Numbered from the stretch's first letter, positions 36,091 through 43,216 are shown. The stretch is 43,216 nt of DNA from Endosaccharibacter trunci (GCA_024515975.1 JAMSKV010000020.1:1-43216); one strand, 5' to 3'. Program-made: numbers and translations. The notes: generated from the sequence alone by a model not told the origin.

Positions 36091-37002
36091 GTGCGGAAGA
36101 TGGCCTTTGCCGCCCTGTTGAGCAGTGTCGTCCTGAGCCCGGCGGTCGCCGGCGCCCAGCCATCCGGTGCGCCGGTCGTTCCAGCGGACCCGAGCATCGC
36201 CGGCGCTGCCGCGCTTGTGACTCCGCCCGTCGGCGGCCACAGGCACGCCGGACGCTTGCCGCCCGGCACCTATATCAGCGGCGCCACCCTCCCGGACACG
36301 GTCTCCATCCTGCCGCCGCCGCCTCTGCCGGGATCGCCGGAGCAGACGGCGGACCAGGACACCTTCGATCGGGCGCGCGCGCTTGAGGGCACGCCGCGCT
36401 GGGCGCTGGCCACGCGGGATGCCGATCTGTCCAACGCGCATATCCTGGCCGATTTCTCCTGCGCCCTGGGCGTGAACCTCGATCCCGCGAAAGCGCCGAC
36501 CCTGGCGCGGCTTCTGGCGCATGCCGATGCCGACATGTCGCCGGAAATCGACCGCGCCAAGCAGCGCTGGCAGCGCAAGCGGCCTTTCATCGGCAACGAC
36601 AAGCCGATCTGCGTGGCGCGTTCTGCCGGATTGTCGGCAAGCCCGTCCTATCCGTCGGGCCACACCACCTTGTTGTATGGCAGCGCGCTGATCCTGGCGG
36701 AGCTGGCTCCCGACCGCGCCACGGCGATCCTGCAGCGCGGACGCAGCCTGTCGGAAAGCCGCATCGTCTGCGGTGTGCATTGGTTGAGCGACGTGCAGGC
36801 AGGCTTCATCCAGGCCAGTTCTCTGGTCGCGGCGCTGAACGCGAGCGCGGCCTTCCGGGCCGATCTCGACAAGGCGCGGGCCGAACTGGCGGCGCTGCGT
36901 GCGACCGGCGGCAACGCGCCGGAGGCGGGCGAATGCGCGGTGGAAGCAGATGCGGCGGCGCACTCGCCTTTGTTCCAGCTGCAGCCGGCCAAGACCCGCT
37001 AG
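36091..37002 (+). CDS. Class A nonspecific acid phosphatase (PAP2 superfamily), secreted
   Basis: A 303-residue periplasmic phosphatase. The signal peptide is about residues 1-22 (MAFAALLSSVVLSPAVAGAQ). All three PAP2 motifs are present: K157-x6-R164-P165 (KQRWQRKRP), P186-SYPSGH191, and S223-R224-x5-H230-x3-D234 (SRIVCGVHWLSD). Substrates are phosphate monoesters, including nucleotides, so it could feed nucleosides to the importer encoded in this window, though this is inference. Start GTG at 36091; an ATG at 36100 is also possible. It stands 39 bp after the alpha/beta hydrolase on the same strand and converges with the NIPSNAP gene. Confidence 0.9.
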   Translation: MRKMAFAALLSSVVLSPAVAGAQPSGAPVVPADPSIAGAAALVTPPVGGHRHAGRLPPGTYISGATLPDTVSILPPPPLPGSPEQTADQDTFDRARALEGTPRWALATRDADLSNAHILADFSCALGVNLDPAKAPTLARLLAHADADMSPEIDRAKQRWQRKRPFIGNDKPICVARSAGLSASPSYPSGHTTLLYGSALILAELAPDRATAILQRGRSLSESRIVCGVHWLSDVQAGFIQASSLVAALNASAAFRADLDKARAELAALRATGGNAPEAGECAVEADAAAHSPLFQLQPAKTR

Positions 37003-37200
37003 CGCAGCATCCGGCCGAACAGATTCGTTTGGCTGGGTGAGGATGCTCGTTGAGACAACGAGACCGAGCGAGCGATCTGAATTTTTATCTGTTCTGTCAG
37101 CGGTGCCCCGACGCAGCGCGGAACCGGACGGACAGACCCTTTCTGACGGGCGACTCAAGAGAGCGGGGACGCCGGGGTGACCACCGCCGGTTTTCGCCGC
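37003..37200. other. Convergent intergenic region with hairpins; possible degenerate third repeat copy
   Basis: A 198-bp gap between converging genes. CTCGTTG-AGA-CAACGAG (37046-37062) is a perfect 7-bp hairpin, with TTTTT 20 bases further on. The stretch around 37117-37144, read on the minus strand as AGAAAGGGTCTGTCCGTCC, loosely resembles the core of the elements at 1885-1974 and 8335-8457. TTCGTTTGGCTGGG near 37024 could be the remnant of the other arm. No gene is seen. Confidence 0.4.
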
Positions 37201-37815
37201 TCAGTGCAAGGGTGATCCCGGCAGCGGAAGCACGATGGTCGCCGATGCGTCCGCAATCTGCTCCGGCGCGCCGGGCGGCGGCCATGTCCCCGCGCCGTAA
37301 GCCTGCCGCCTCAGCTGGGCGCGCTGCTCCAGGCTGTCGAAGCCCCAGACATGTGTTATCCGAGGCGCGCCGTCCAGCGCATACAAGGCCGTCACCAAGT
37401 GCCGCGTATAGGGCTGGGTCGAGCAGAGCGCCGTTTCCCATCCGGCCAGGGTGGGTGCCAGGCCGGATGGGCAGAGCCGGTAGGTCCGGACCTCATAGAG
37501 CCCGCCTCGCGCGCCCAGACGTGGCGGCGGCAGAAACGGGAATGGCGCGTAGCTCTCCGTGTCAAGCCGCGTCAGCGCTGTCCCGCCATGGAACGGATTT
37601 GCGCTCAACAGCGCCCTGCGCCGTTCCGCCAGAAGCCAGTCATGATCGGGGAAGCTGCGAAGCAGAAACACGCGTCCGAGCTGGCCGAGCTCCGACAGCC
37701 ATGCTCCGATCAGGTCGCCGTCCGCGTCGTCGTTTCCCACCCAGTCCAGCGCGGCCTGACCGACATGGTCGGCGGCCAGGATCGGGCAGGACAGGGTCGC
37801 CAGCTCGAACAGCAT
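37201..37815 (-). CDS. NIPSNAP-family protein
   Basis: A 204-residue protein whose second half is a NIPSNAP/ferredoxin-like fold: GLYEVRTYRLCPSGLAPTLA, then YALDGAPRITHVWGFDSLEQ and RAQLRRQAY. The first half seems to be a second, more divergent copy of the same fold (SELGQLGRVFLLRSFPDHDW, LAERRRALLSANPFHG). The biochemical role of bacterial NIPSNAP proteins is unknown; they often act like small dimeric alpha-beta-barrel enzymes. The ATG at 37815 has GGAG upstream and lies 32 bases after the lpxR stop, so the two are probably co-transcribed, with the small hairpin CGGCGGC-GT-GCCGCCG (37831-37846) between. Confidence 0.8.
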   Translation of the reverse strand: MLFELATLSCPILAADHVGQAALDWVGNDDADGDLIGAWLSELGQLGRVFLLRSFPDHDWLLAERRRALLSANPFHGGTALTRLDTESYAPFPFLPPPRLGARGGLYEVRTYRLCPSGLAPTLAGWETALCSTQPYTRHLVTALYALDGAPRITHVWGFDSLEQRAQLRRQAYGAGTWPPPGAPEQIADASATIVLPLPGSPLH

Positions 37816-37847
37816 CGCCGTTCACTCCGCCGGCGGCGTGCCGCCGA

Positions 37848-38876
37848 TCAGAACTTCGCCGAAAGCGCCAGCGAGCCGAAATTGAACAGCCCGGCCTTGG
37901 CGTGCTTGAACTCCTGGGTCTGCCAAGTCTGGGTATAGGACACGCGAACGCCGTGGAACATGAAGGCGGCGCCGGCCTCCATCTCGCCGACGTCCCAGAC
38001 CTTGGACACGTGCGGCTCGCCGGAACGGAAGGTGGAACCCTGGAGCGTGGCGTCGTACCCGACCGCCTGCCCGTCCACGCCGGCGAACGCGTACCAGGCG
38101 AAGGGACGCGTCTGCTTGTAGGCGTCGGTGCCGTCCAGGCCGGGCGAGATCCGCGGCGTGCCGAAATCGCTGTCCAGACCCTGGCCGATGCGGAAGGTCG
38201 CGCCGAGCTGGCCATAGGTTCGGAAATCGCCGGCGGCGCCGTTGATCTCCGGCAGGACGTCGGTGGACAGGCCGTAGCGGCTGATCAGAGGCAGACGCCA
38301 GATTCGGCCGGCCTGGATCTGCAGGATCGGCTGGTTCGGCAGTTGATGGCGCCAGCCCAGATTCGGCGTGTCGCCGATGATGCTGTGGAAGCCGTTCTGC
38401 ACCTGATAGCCGCCGGCATAGGAGCCCATGACGCCCGCCTGGATACCGGCGACCGAGCGGGACAGGTCGGTGTCGCTCAGCAGGTTGACGGTGGCGAGCA
38501 GCACGCCGGCATAGGGCCGGTCGTTGGGCACGATCGCGCGGCTCTGCGTGTCGCGCGGGGTGAAGATGCTCTGCTGCAGGCCGAGCGCGATGCGCTGGGT
38601 TCCATCGCCCCAGATCAGCCGGTTCAGGTTGGAGATCGCCGGGGGCTGGTTGTTGGTGCCGGAGGTCCAGCCGAGACGCAGCCCACTGGTGTAGTACTGG
38701 TCGGAGGTGCCCTTCAGCGTCGAGACGGCATCGTTCTCCACCTGGGCGGTGAAGGTGCCATAGGGATCGTCCAGGGGAGCGGCATGGGCGCGAACGGCGG
38801 GAGAGAAGGCCGCGACCGCCAGGGACATGCCCAACGCGTGCGAGATTTTTGTGGCGCGATTATTCGGAATCGGCAT
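37848..38876 (-). CDS. lpxR: Lipid A 3'-O-deacylase family outer-membrane protein (LpxR, DUF2219)
   Basis: A 342-residue outer-membrane beta-barrel. The signal peptide (ISHALGMSLAVAAFSPAVRA) is cut near residue 32. The family active-site region follows: QVENDAVSTLKGTSDQYYTS (45-64), with N48-D49 and the SDQYYTSG strand; then GFHSIIGDTPNLGWRHQLPN, which supplies the conserved histidine and GW-xx-Q. The C-terminus ends in a strand with terminal phenylalanine (LALSAKF). LpxR removes the 3'-acyloxyacyl group of lipid A with calcium. The ATG at 38876 is chosen as the last start before the signal; a start at residue 17 is possible. It is divergent from puuE with 101 bp between. Confidence 0.82.
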   Translation of the reverse strand: MPIPNNRATKISHALGMSLAVAAFSPAVRAHAAPLDDPYGTFTAQVENDAVSTLKGTSDQYYTSGLRLGWTSGTNNQPPAISNLNRLIWGDGTQRIALGLQQSIFTPRDTQSRAIVPNDRPYAGVLLATVNLLSDTDLSRSVAGIQAGVMGSYAGGYQVQNGFHSIIGDTPNLGWRHQLPNQPILQIQAGRIWRLPLISRYGLSTDVLPEINGAAGDFRTYGQLGATFRIGQGLDSDFGTPRISPGLDGTDAYKQTRPFAWYAFAGVDGQAVGYDATLQGSTFRSGEPHVSKVWDVGEMEAGAAFMFHGVRVSYTQTWQTQEFKHAKAGLFNFGSLALSAKF

Positions 38877-38977
38877 CGGGATGCTCGCTTGCGTCGTTGG
38901 TCCGTCGCTCCTTGTATGGGGTTCGCGGCCCCCGGCAAACCCCCGCGTTCGGTTCCAGCGCCAAGGAGGTTCATGGC

Positions 38978-39916
38978 ATGATCCAGCCCTACCCACGCGA
39001 CCTCGTCGGCTATGGCCCGAACCCGCCCGATCCGCGCTGGCCGAACGGCGCACGGATCGCCGTGCAGTTCGTGCTGAACTACGAGGAAGGGGCAGAAAAC
39101 AACGTTCTGCACGGCGACGCCGCATCGGAAGCGTTTCTGTCCGAGATCACCAACGCCCAGCCGATCGCCGGCATGCGGCACATGAACATGGAAAGCATCT
39201 ACGAATACGGCAGCCGGTCCGGCGTCTGGCGGCTTCTGCGCCTGTTCGCCGATCGCGGCCTGCCTCTGACCTCGTTCGCTGTGGGGATGGCGATCGAGCG
39301 CTATCCCGAGATGGCGCAGGCGCTGGCGGAAGCCGGGCACGAGATCGCCTCGCATGGCTATCGCTGGATCGACTACCAGCGCGTCGATCCGGCGATCGAG
39401 CGCGACGACATGCTCCGGGCGATCGCGGTGCAGACCGAGATCACCGGCGAACGGCCGCTCGGCTGGTATCTCGGACGGTGCAGCCCGAACACCCGCCGGA
39501 TGGTCGCGGAGGAAGGCGGTTTCCTTTATGATTCCGACAGCTATGCCGACGACCTGCCCTACTGGGACGCGCAATTCGCGTCGCTGCGCGGCGGCCGGCC
39601 GCAGCTGATCGTGCCCTACACGCTCGACGCCAACGACATGCGCTTCGCCATTCAGGCCGGATTCAGCCACGGCGATCCGTTCTACCAATATCTACGGGAC
39701 AGTTTCGACGTGCTCTACGCGGAAGGAGAAACCGCGCCGAAGATGCTGTCGATCGGGCTGCATTGCCGTCTCGCCGGCAGGCCCGGACGGGTGGCGGCGC
39801 TGGCGCGGTTTCTGGACCACGTACAGAAGCACGAGCGGGTCTGGATCTGCCGGCGGGTCGACATCGCCCGGCATTGGCAGGCAGAATTCCCACCGCAGAC
39901 CATGACGATGGCATGA
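38978..39916 (+). CDS. puuE: Allantoinase PuuE (polysaccharide deacetylase fold)
   Basis: A 312-residue cofactor-independent allantoinase, converting allantoin to allantoate in purine breakdown. The PuuE hallmarks are very clear: YPRDLVGYGPNPPDPRWPNG (5-24), VQFVLNYEEGAENNVLHGDA (29-48), RHMNMESIYEYGSRSGVW, HEIASHGYRWIDY, GWYLGRCSPNTRRMVAEEGG and YDSDSYADDLPYW. AAGGAGG lies 8 bases before the ATG at 38978. No uricase, HIU hydrolase, OHCU decarboxylase or allantoate-specific genes are adjacent; the M20 hydrolase at 8493 might act on allantoate, but its operon argues against it. The gene seems to stand alone. Confidence 0.93.
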   Translation: MIQPYPRDLVGYGPNPPDPRWPNGARIAVQFVLNYEEGAENNVLHGDAASEAFLSEITNAQPIAGMRHMNMESIYEYGSRSGVWRLLRLFADRGLPLTSFAVGMAIERYPEMAQALAEAGHEIASHGYRWIDYQRVDPAIERDDMLRAIAVQTEITGERPLGWYLGRCSPNTRRMVAEEGGFLYDSDSYADDLPYWDAQFASLRGGRPQLIVPYTLDANDMRFAIQAGFSHGDPFYQYLRDSFDVLYAEGETAPKMLSIGLHCRLAGRPGRVAALARFLDHVQKHERVWICRRVDIARHWQAEFPPQTMTMA

Positions 39917-40107
39917 AAACTACACGTTGCGGTGATCAAAGCCTGTGTTCAGTGCGGCGGTGATCGTGCTATGCCATGCTCTGCCTCGCCAGGAACAGGA
40001 CTCCGGAACGGTTTCGGAGGCCCCTGACAACGGCTAACAGTGCCGATATCGCCATAAGGGGCGCTTGCTTTGCAGGCGCCGCCTCCCAGACCCCGGGATT
40101 ACGACCC
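39917..40107 (+). promoter_or_regulatory. Long leader of the cold-shock gene
   Basis: The 191 bases before the TTG at 40108 hold small stem-loops (CCGGAACGGTTTCGG near 40003-40018 and GGCGCTTGCTTTGCAGGCGCC near 40060-40080). Long structured leaders that control translation are common in cold-shock genes. An in-frame ATG at 39976 exists, but the intervening peptide does not look like cold-shock protein, so I read it as leader. Confidence 0.45.
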
Positions 40108-40797
40108 TTGAGAAGTAACCGTACCGACCGCAGCCCCCGTTCCCCGCGCCGCGGCGGCTTTGATGACGATTTCGGCCCTGCACCGTCGCCGTACGGCGAG
40201 CGCAGCTCCTTCGGCGGCCCGCCGCGTCGCCCGATGGGCGGTGGCGGCGGCTCGCAGGTGATTGCTTCCGGGCCGGAAATCAGCGCCAGCGTGAAGTGGT
40301 TCAACAGCGAGAAGGGCTTCGGCTTCGTCGAGCTGTCCGACGGCTCGGGCGACGTGTTCCTCCACGCCAACGCCCTGTCGCAGTCGGGTCATGACAGCGT
40401 CAGCCCGGGTGCCACGCTCGGCGTCCGCATCGGCCAGGGCCCCAAGGGGCGTCAGGTCGCGGAAGTGATCTCCGTCGACGAGAGCACCGCGCAGCCGGAG
40501 CGTCCGCGCTCGGCGCCGGGCGGCTTCGGCGGCGCTCGCTCCGCCGGCGGCTTCCGTTCGGGCCGTGCGGCTCCCGACCTGTCGCAGGCCGAAGAGGTTC
40601 GCGGCATCGTCAAGTGGTACAACGCGACCAAGGGCTTCGGCTTCATCACCCCGGACACCGGCGGCAAGGACATCTTCGTCCACGCCTCCGCTCTGGAGCG
40701 CTCGGGCCTCAGCAGCCTGAACGAGGGCCAGGCGACCCGCGTGTCGGTGGTGCAGGGCCAGAAGGGTCCGGAAGCCGCTGCGATCAGCCTCGCCTGA
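40108..40797 (+). CDS. Tandem cold-shock-domain RNA-binding protein
   Basis: A 229-residue protein with two cold-shock domains. Domain 1 is at about residues 57-125 ([20 protein letters not shown] and DVFLHANAL). Domain 2 is at about 160-229 ([20 protein letters not shown] and [13 protein letters not shown]). Both RNP1 (KGFGFV/I) and RNP2 (VFLHA/IFVHA) motifs are intact. A basic, glycine- and arginine-rich N-terminus ([20 protein letters not shown]) and a glycine-rich linker surround domain 1. It binds RNA or single-stranded DNA, probably to unfold mRNA. The TTG start at 40108 is preferred because basic N-terminal residues follow; there is no strong ribosome site. A strong terminator follows the stop. 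Confidence 0.85.
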   Translation: MRSNRTDRSPRSPRRGGFDDDFGPAPSPYGERSSFGGPPRRPMGGGGGSQVIASGPEISASVKWFNSEKGFGFVELSDGSGDVFLHANALSQSGHDSVSPGATLGVRIGQGPKGRQVAEVISVDESTAQPERPRSAPGGFGGARSAGGFRSGRAAPDLSQAEEVRGIVKWYNATKGFGFITPDTGGKDIFVHASALERSGLSSLNEGQATRVSVVQGQKGPEAAAISLA

Positions 40798-40831
40798 TTT
40801 CAGCCGTCCAGGGTTCATCCTGTTCTGATCG

Positions 40832-40864
40832 ACGCCTCCCCGGTTCCGCCGGGGAGGCGTTTTT
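40832..40864 (+). terminator. Rho-independent terminator of the cold-shock gene
   Basis: A perfect 12-bp GC-rich stem, ACGCCTCCCCGG / CCGGGGAGGCGT (40832-40843 and 40849-40860), has a 5-base loop TTCCG and is followed directly by TTTT. It lies 35 bases after the stop codon. Confidence 0.95.
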
Positions 40865-40879
40865 CGTGGCCCTCCGCCA

Positions 40880-41515
40880 TTGAGCACGCGCGTGTTGCTT
40901 CATCTCCGCTACAGGCCGGCAACGGCGATCGGCTTTCTCGTCTTTCTGCTTGTCACCGCTTCCCTGCTCGGGCGCATGCGGATCGTGACCGCACTGCTCG
41001 TCGGCTGGAACAGCGGCGTCGTGGTCTACGGCATCACCTTTCTCGCCGTCATGAAGTCGCGCACGGTGGAGCGCATGCAGGCCACCGCCGAGGCGATGGA
41101 CGAAGGCCGCTGGGTAATGCTCTGCACCACCCTGGGCGCCGCGATCGCCTCGCTTGGCGCGATCGTGGTCGAACTGGCACAGGTGCACGGCAAGCCGGAT
41201 GCCGGGCCGCTGATCGCCCTGTCCGGCTGCACGGTGCTGCTGAGCTGGTTCTACGTCCACACCATCTTTGCCAACCACTACGCGCATGAATTCTGGCGCC
41301 GTGGCGGGCTGAGCTTCCCCGGCAACGACCGTCCCGGCTACGGCGAGTTCCTGTATTTCTCGTTCTGCATGGCGGTCGCCTCGCAGGTGAGCGACGTGTC
41401 GACACAATCGGCCGGAATGCGCCGTCTGGTGCTGGTGCACTCGCTGGTGTCTTACCTGTTCAATACGGCGATCATCGCCCTCGGCGTCAACATCGCCGCC
41501 TCGCTCGCCAGCTGA
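40880..41515 (+). CDS. DUF1345 family membrane protein
   Basis: A 211-residue integral membrane protein with about five hydrophobic helices (TAIGFLVFLLVTASLLG, IVTALLVGWNSGVVVYGITF, LGAAIASLGAIVVELAQV, LLSWFYVHTIFANHYAHEFW, VLVHSLVSYLFNTAIIALGV). The pattern HTIFANHYAHEFW, then GEFLYFSFCMAVASQVSDVS, is typical of DUF1345, whose function is unknown. The TTG at 40880 gives the full first helix; a GTG at 40892 is possible. It follows the cold-shock terminator by 15 bases, so it needs its own promoter or low read-through. It converges with the SDR gene at 41554. Confidence 0.8.
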   Translation: MSTRVLLHLRYRPATAIGFLVFLLVTASLLGRMRIVTALLVGWNSGVVVYGITFLAVMKSRTVERMQATAEAMDEGRWVMLCTTLGAAIASLGAIVVELAQVHGKPDAGPLIALSGCTVLLSWFYVHTIFANHYAHEFWRRGGLSFPGNDRPGYGEFLYFSFCMAVASQVSDVSTQSAGMRRLVLVHSLVSYLFNTAIIALGVNIAASLAS

Positions 41516-41553
41516 AAGTCGAGGGCGGCGGTCGTCGCGCATCTTCTGGACGA

Positions 41554-42264
41554 TCAGGGCGGGACGATGGTTCCGTCCCAGGCCAGCACAGCGCCGTTCG
41601 ACGCCGTATCGAGCATGTCGATCACGGCCAGCAGACGCTCCGCAGCAAACTTCGGGGTGAACAGACGCCCCTCCGCGACACCGCGCTGGAACGGCCGGCT
41701 CAGGCCGGTATCGACGGTGCCGGGATGTAGCCCGATGCAGAACCGGTTCGGGTTGCCTCTGGCCAGCTCGATCGAAACGGTGCGCACAAGCATCGCCAGG
41801 GCCGCCTTGGAGGCGCGGTAACTGTGCCATCCGCCGCTCCGGTTGTCGCCGATGCTGCCGACGCGCGCACCCAGCACGGCGAACACCGACCGGCCTTCGC
41901 GCGGAAACAGCGACAGAGCGTGTTTCGCGACCAGGGCGGGTCCGATCGTGTTGATGCGAAACGCACGCGCCATGGCCTCGGCGTCGAGCGCACGCACGCT
42001 CTTTTCCGGTTGCAGGACGGCATCATGGAGCAGACCCGTCGCGACGATCACCAGACGCGGGGGCGCCGACAGCGACGCGAAGGCCGCCTCGATCGACGCC
42101 TCGTCTTCGAGATCGAGCGGCAGATCGCCCTGCGAAGGACGCCGCCCCATGCCTGTGACACTGCCGATATCAGGGTCGGCACGCAGCGCCCGCAACAGCG
42201 CGCCGCCGATTCCCCCGCCGCTCCCGACGACAACGGCGTGGCTCCCCGGCGCCAGGCTTTGCAT
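41554..42264 (-). CDS. Short-chain dehydrogenase (C-factor/CsgA-like)
   Basis: A 236-residue SDR. The dinucleotide site is VVVGSGGGIGGALLRALRAD (about 12-31); then VIVATGLLHDAVLQPEKSVR, and the catalytic YRASKAALAMLVRTVSIELA with the YxxxK pair, followed by LHPGTVDTGLSRPF. The short length and the 'LHD..LQPEKS...N..GP.LVAKH' pattern match bacterial CsgA/C-factor-like SDRs. The substrate is unknown. The ATG at 42264 lies 8 bases after the stop of a tiny lipoprotein gene and is probably co-transcribed with it. Confidence 0.83.
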   Translation of the reverse strand: MQSLAPGSHAVVVGSGGGIGGALLRALRADPDIGSVTGMGRRPSQGDLPLDLEDEASIEAAFASLSAPPRLVIVATGLLHDAVLQPEKSVRALDAEAMARAFRINTIGPALVAKHALSLFPREGRSVFAVLGARVGSIGDNRSGGWHSYRASKAALAMLVRTVSIELARGNPNRFCIGLHPGTVDTGLSRPFQRGVAEGRLFTPKFAAERLLAVIDMLDTASNGAVLAWDGTIVPP

Positions 42265-42272
42265 AACGGATT

Positions 42273-42410
42273 TCAGCTGCCGATCGAGCCGCCTCCGGTG
42301 GTCCCCATGTAAGGGCCGGACACACTGCCGGAGCGCGCCTGGCAACCGGACAAAGCGGCACCGAGGCCAAGCGAGATACACGCGAGCACTAGGAGCTTGC
42401 GCAAAGCCAT
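42273..42410 (-). CDS. Tiny lipoprotein (45 residues)
   Basis: A short gene with GGGGAGG upstream of its ATG. It encodes MALRKLLVLACISLGLGAAL followed by S-G-C-Q at 21-24. The N-terminal basic pair, hydrophobic core and lipobox L-S-G-C23 predict a lipoprotein with a mature part of only about 23 residues, glycine- and serine-rich (RSGSVSGPYMGTTGGGSIGS). It lies between the EEP-fold gene and the SDR on the same strand. Small entericidin-like or anchoring peptides have this form, but no function can be assigned. Confidence 0.75.
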   Translation of the reverse strand: MALRKLLVLACISLGLGAALSGCQARSGSVSGPYMGTTGGGSIGS

Positions 42411-42464
42411 GACGTATCCTCCCCGGTCCGGGCCCAGAACGGCCGAACGGGCGTGCCGGTTCGC

Positions 42465-43196
42465 TTAAGCGAAGCAGGCGCTGACCGCGTCGTGATCGGA
42501 GGCGCCGCCGCAATCGATGGCGGCGATCGCGCCGGACAGACTCAGACCGATCGCCAGGAAGGAATCGTGGCGACGACCCGGGGATGGAAAAGCGAGGCCG
42601 CGCGCGTCCTGAGTCCGGACATCAAGTACAGGCTTCCAGGCCGGCCCAAGTTCCGCAGCAACCAGCAGCGGACGGGTACCGGACGCGGCATGCCGCAGTT
42701 CCGCTTCGAACCAGGACCAATCCGCCGCGCTCAGACCGGCCGGCGCGGCATGGACCGCCGCCAGCACCGGGCCGCCGGCGACGCTGCAGCACACGCCGAA
42801 CACGCCCGGCCGGCCGGAATCGAGCACCGCACCGCCTTCAAACGGAAACGCCGATCCGATCCGGGACAGGATCGCCACGGAGCAGAACGGATCAACGCTG
42901 ATCGGCTGACGAAAACCGCGCGCATCGCAACGCAAACGGTCCACGGCGATCGACCGGAACGCCGCGAAGCTGCTCTCCACCAGCGCCCCGCAGGATTGCA
43001 GGACAACGATGTCGTGCTCGGCAACGAGATGGCGCAGGAAAGCACCGCCGAGACCGTGCTCGAGCGGATTTCCCTGCGCGTTCCAACTGGCGATGGAGAT
43101 CAGCTGATTCCGTCCGCTCGGAAGGGCGAAATGGCGTGCCGGTATCAGGGAACGGCCGCCGATCCATGCCTTTCCTGCGCAGGATCGACAGGGCAT
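42465..43196 (-). CDS. Endonuclease/exonuclease/phosphatase-fold protein, CdtB-like, with altered catalytic residues
   Basis: A 243-residue protein of the EEP (DNase I-like) fold. Family landmarks: ISIASWNAQGNP (33-44), HDIVVLQSCGALVESS (61-76), VAILSR (107-112), SGRPGVFGVCCSVAGGPVLA then VHA with H149, and the end motif GGASDHDAVSAC with S233-D234-H235. The order and wording follow cytolethal distending toxin subunit B (WNLQG, ILMVQEAG, LAIVSR, SRPAVGI, VHAL, SDHFPV). The metal-binding Glu of QEAG is Ser68 here, and the GDFN motif reads AELG (180-184), so nuclease activity is doubtful. There is no signal peptide. GGGAGGG precedes the ATG at 43196. It is followed by the tiny lipoprotein and SDR genes. 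Confidence 0.7.
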   Translation of the reverse strand: MPCRSCAGKAWIGGRSLIPARHFALPSGRNQLISIASWNAQGNPLEHGLGGAFLRHLVAEHDIVVLQSCGALVESSFAAFRSIAVDRLRCDARGFRQPISVDPFCSVAILSRIGSAFPFEGGAVLDSGRPGVFGVCCSVAGGPVLAAVHAAPAGLSAADWSWFEAELRHAASGTRPLLVAAELGPAWKPVLDVRTQDARGLAFPSPGRRHDSFLAIGLSLSGAIAAIDCGGASDHDAVSACFA

Positions 43197-43216
43197 TCGG
43201 ACCCTCCCGCGTGCCC

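Noticed and set aside
39976-40107. ATG at 39976 as the start of the cold-shock protein
   Set aside because: The extra 44 residues do not resemble cold-shock N-termini; the basic [10 protein letters not shown] segment begins right after the TTG at 40108.
42465-43196. Complete cytolethal distending toxin locus
   Set aside because: No cdtA or cdtC, no signal peptide and two altered catalytic motifs; only the fold resemblance is supported.

Overview
The window is high-GC, densely packed bacterial DNA with almost no spacing between genes and many ATGA, GTGA and TTGA start/stop overlaps. Gene content points to an alphaproteobacterium, most likely an acetic acid bacterium or close relative (Acetobacteraceae). 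The pointers are a gluconate-dehydrogenase-type GMC oxidoreductase locus, a two-domain cold-shock protein starting at TTG, a RutR-like regulator and TonB-dependent carbon-source import. This placement is an inference from gene families, not from a marker gene. No rRNA, tRNA, CRISPR array, phage or insertion sequence was recognised.

Layout. 1-1.75 kb: the 3' end of a LysR regulator and a short Hsp70-like ATPase. 2.0-8.2 kb (minus strand): a five-gene operon of a thiamine-diphosphate enzyme, an enolase-superfamily enzyme, an internally duplicated membrane protein, a gluconate-2-dehydrogenase-subunit-3-like protein and a GMC oxidoreductase. It is flanked on both sides by copies of a long imperfect inverted repeat. 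8.5-16.2 kb: preT-preA and an N-carbamoyl amino acid hydrolase on the minus strand, a HAD phosphatase, a nucleoside transporter, a RutR-type regulator and a LysR regulator. 16.4-25.7 kb (plus strand): one uninterrupted seven-gene run of TonB-dependent receptor, amidase, Tat-exported S58 (NylC/DmpA-like) hydrolase, DUF3311-like protein, sodium:solute symporter, dihydropyrimidinase/hydantoinase and beta-alanine:pyruvate-type transaminase. 25.9-31.5 kb: a Kup potassium transporter, a short-chain dehydrogenase and two MFS transporters. 31.4-43.2 kb: mixed genes including a degenerate two-domain aspartyl-protease-like lipoprotein, a PLP decarboxylase, an alpha/beta hydrolase, a class A acid phosphatase, NIPSNAP, LpxR, allantoinase PuuE, a tandem cold-shock protein with a textbook terminator, DUF1345, and an EEP-fold/lipoprotein/short-chain dehydrogenase group.

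How the genes work together. PreTA, the hydantoinase, the M20 carbamoyl hydrolase and the transaminase together make a complete reductive route: uracil or thymine, dihydropyrimidine, N-carbamoyl-beta-amino acid, beta-amino acid, semialdehyde. They are split between two divergent transcription units. A RutR-like dyad (CTGACC-4-GGTCAG) sits just upstream of a readable preT promoter. This suggests that RutR, known in E. coli as the regulator of the oxidative Rut pathway, here controls the reductive pathway. The TonB/amidase/S58/SSS genes joined to the hydantoinase suggest import and breakdown of a larger amide, beta-peptide or cyclic imide substrate.

The most unusual items are three. First, the GMC locus has a [3Fe-4S]-type cysteine triad and a neighbouring membrane protein carrying the same three-histidine pattern twice, exactly 137 residues apart; this could be an undescribed membrane dehydrogenase. 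Second is the TonB-linked amide utilisation operon. Third is a CdtB-like EEP-fold protein with altered catalytic residues at the right edge.
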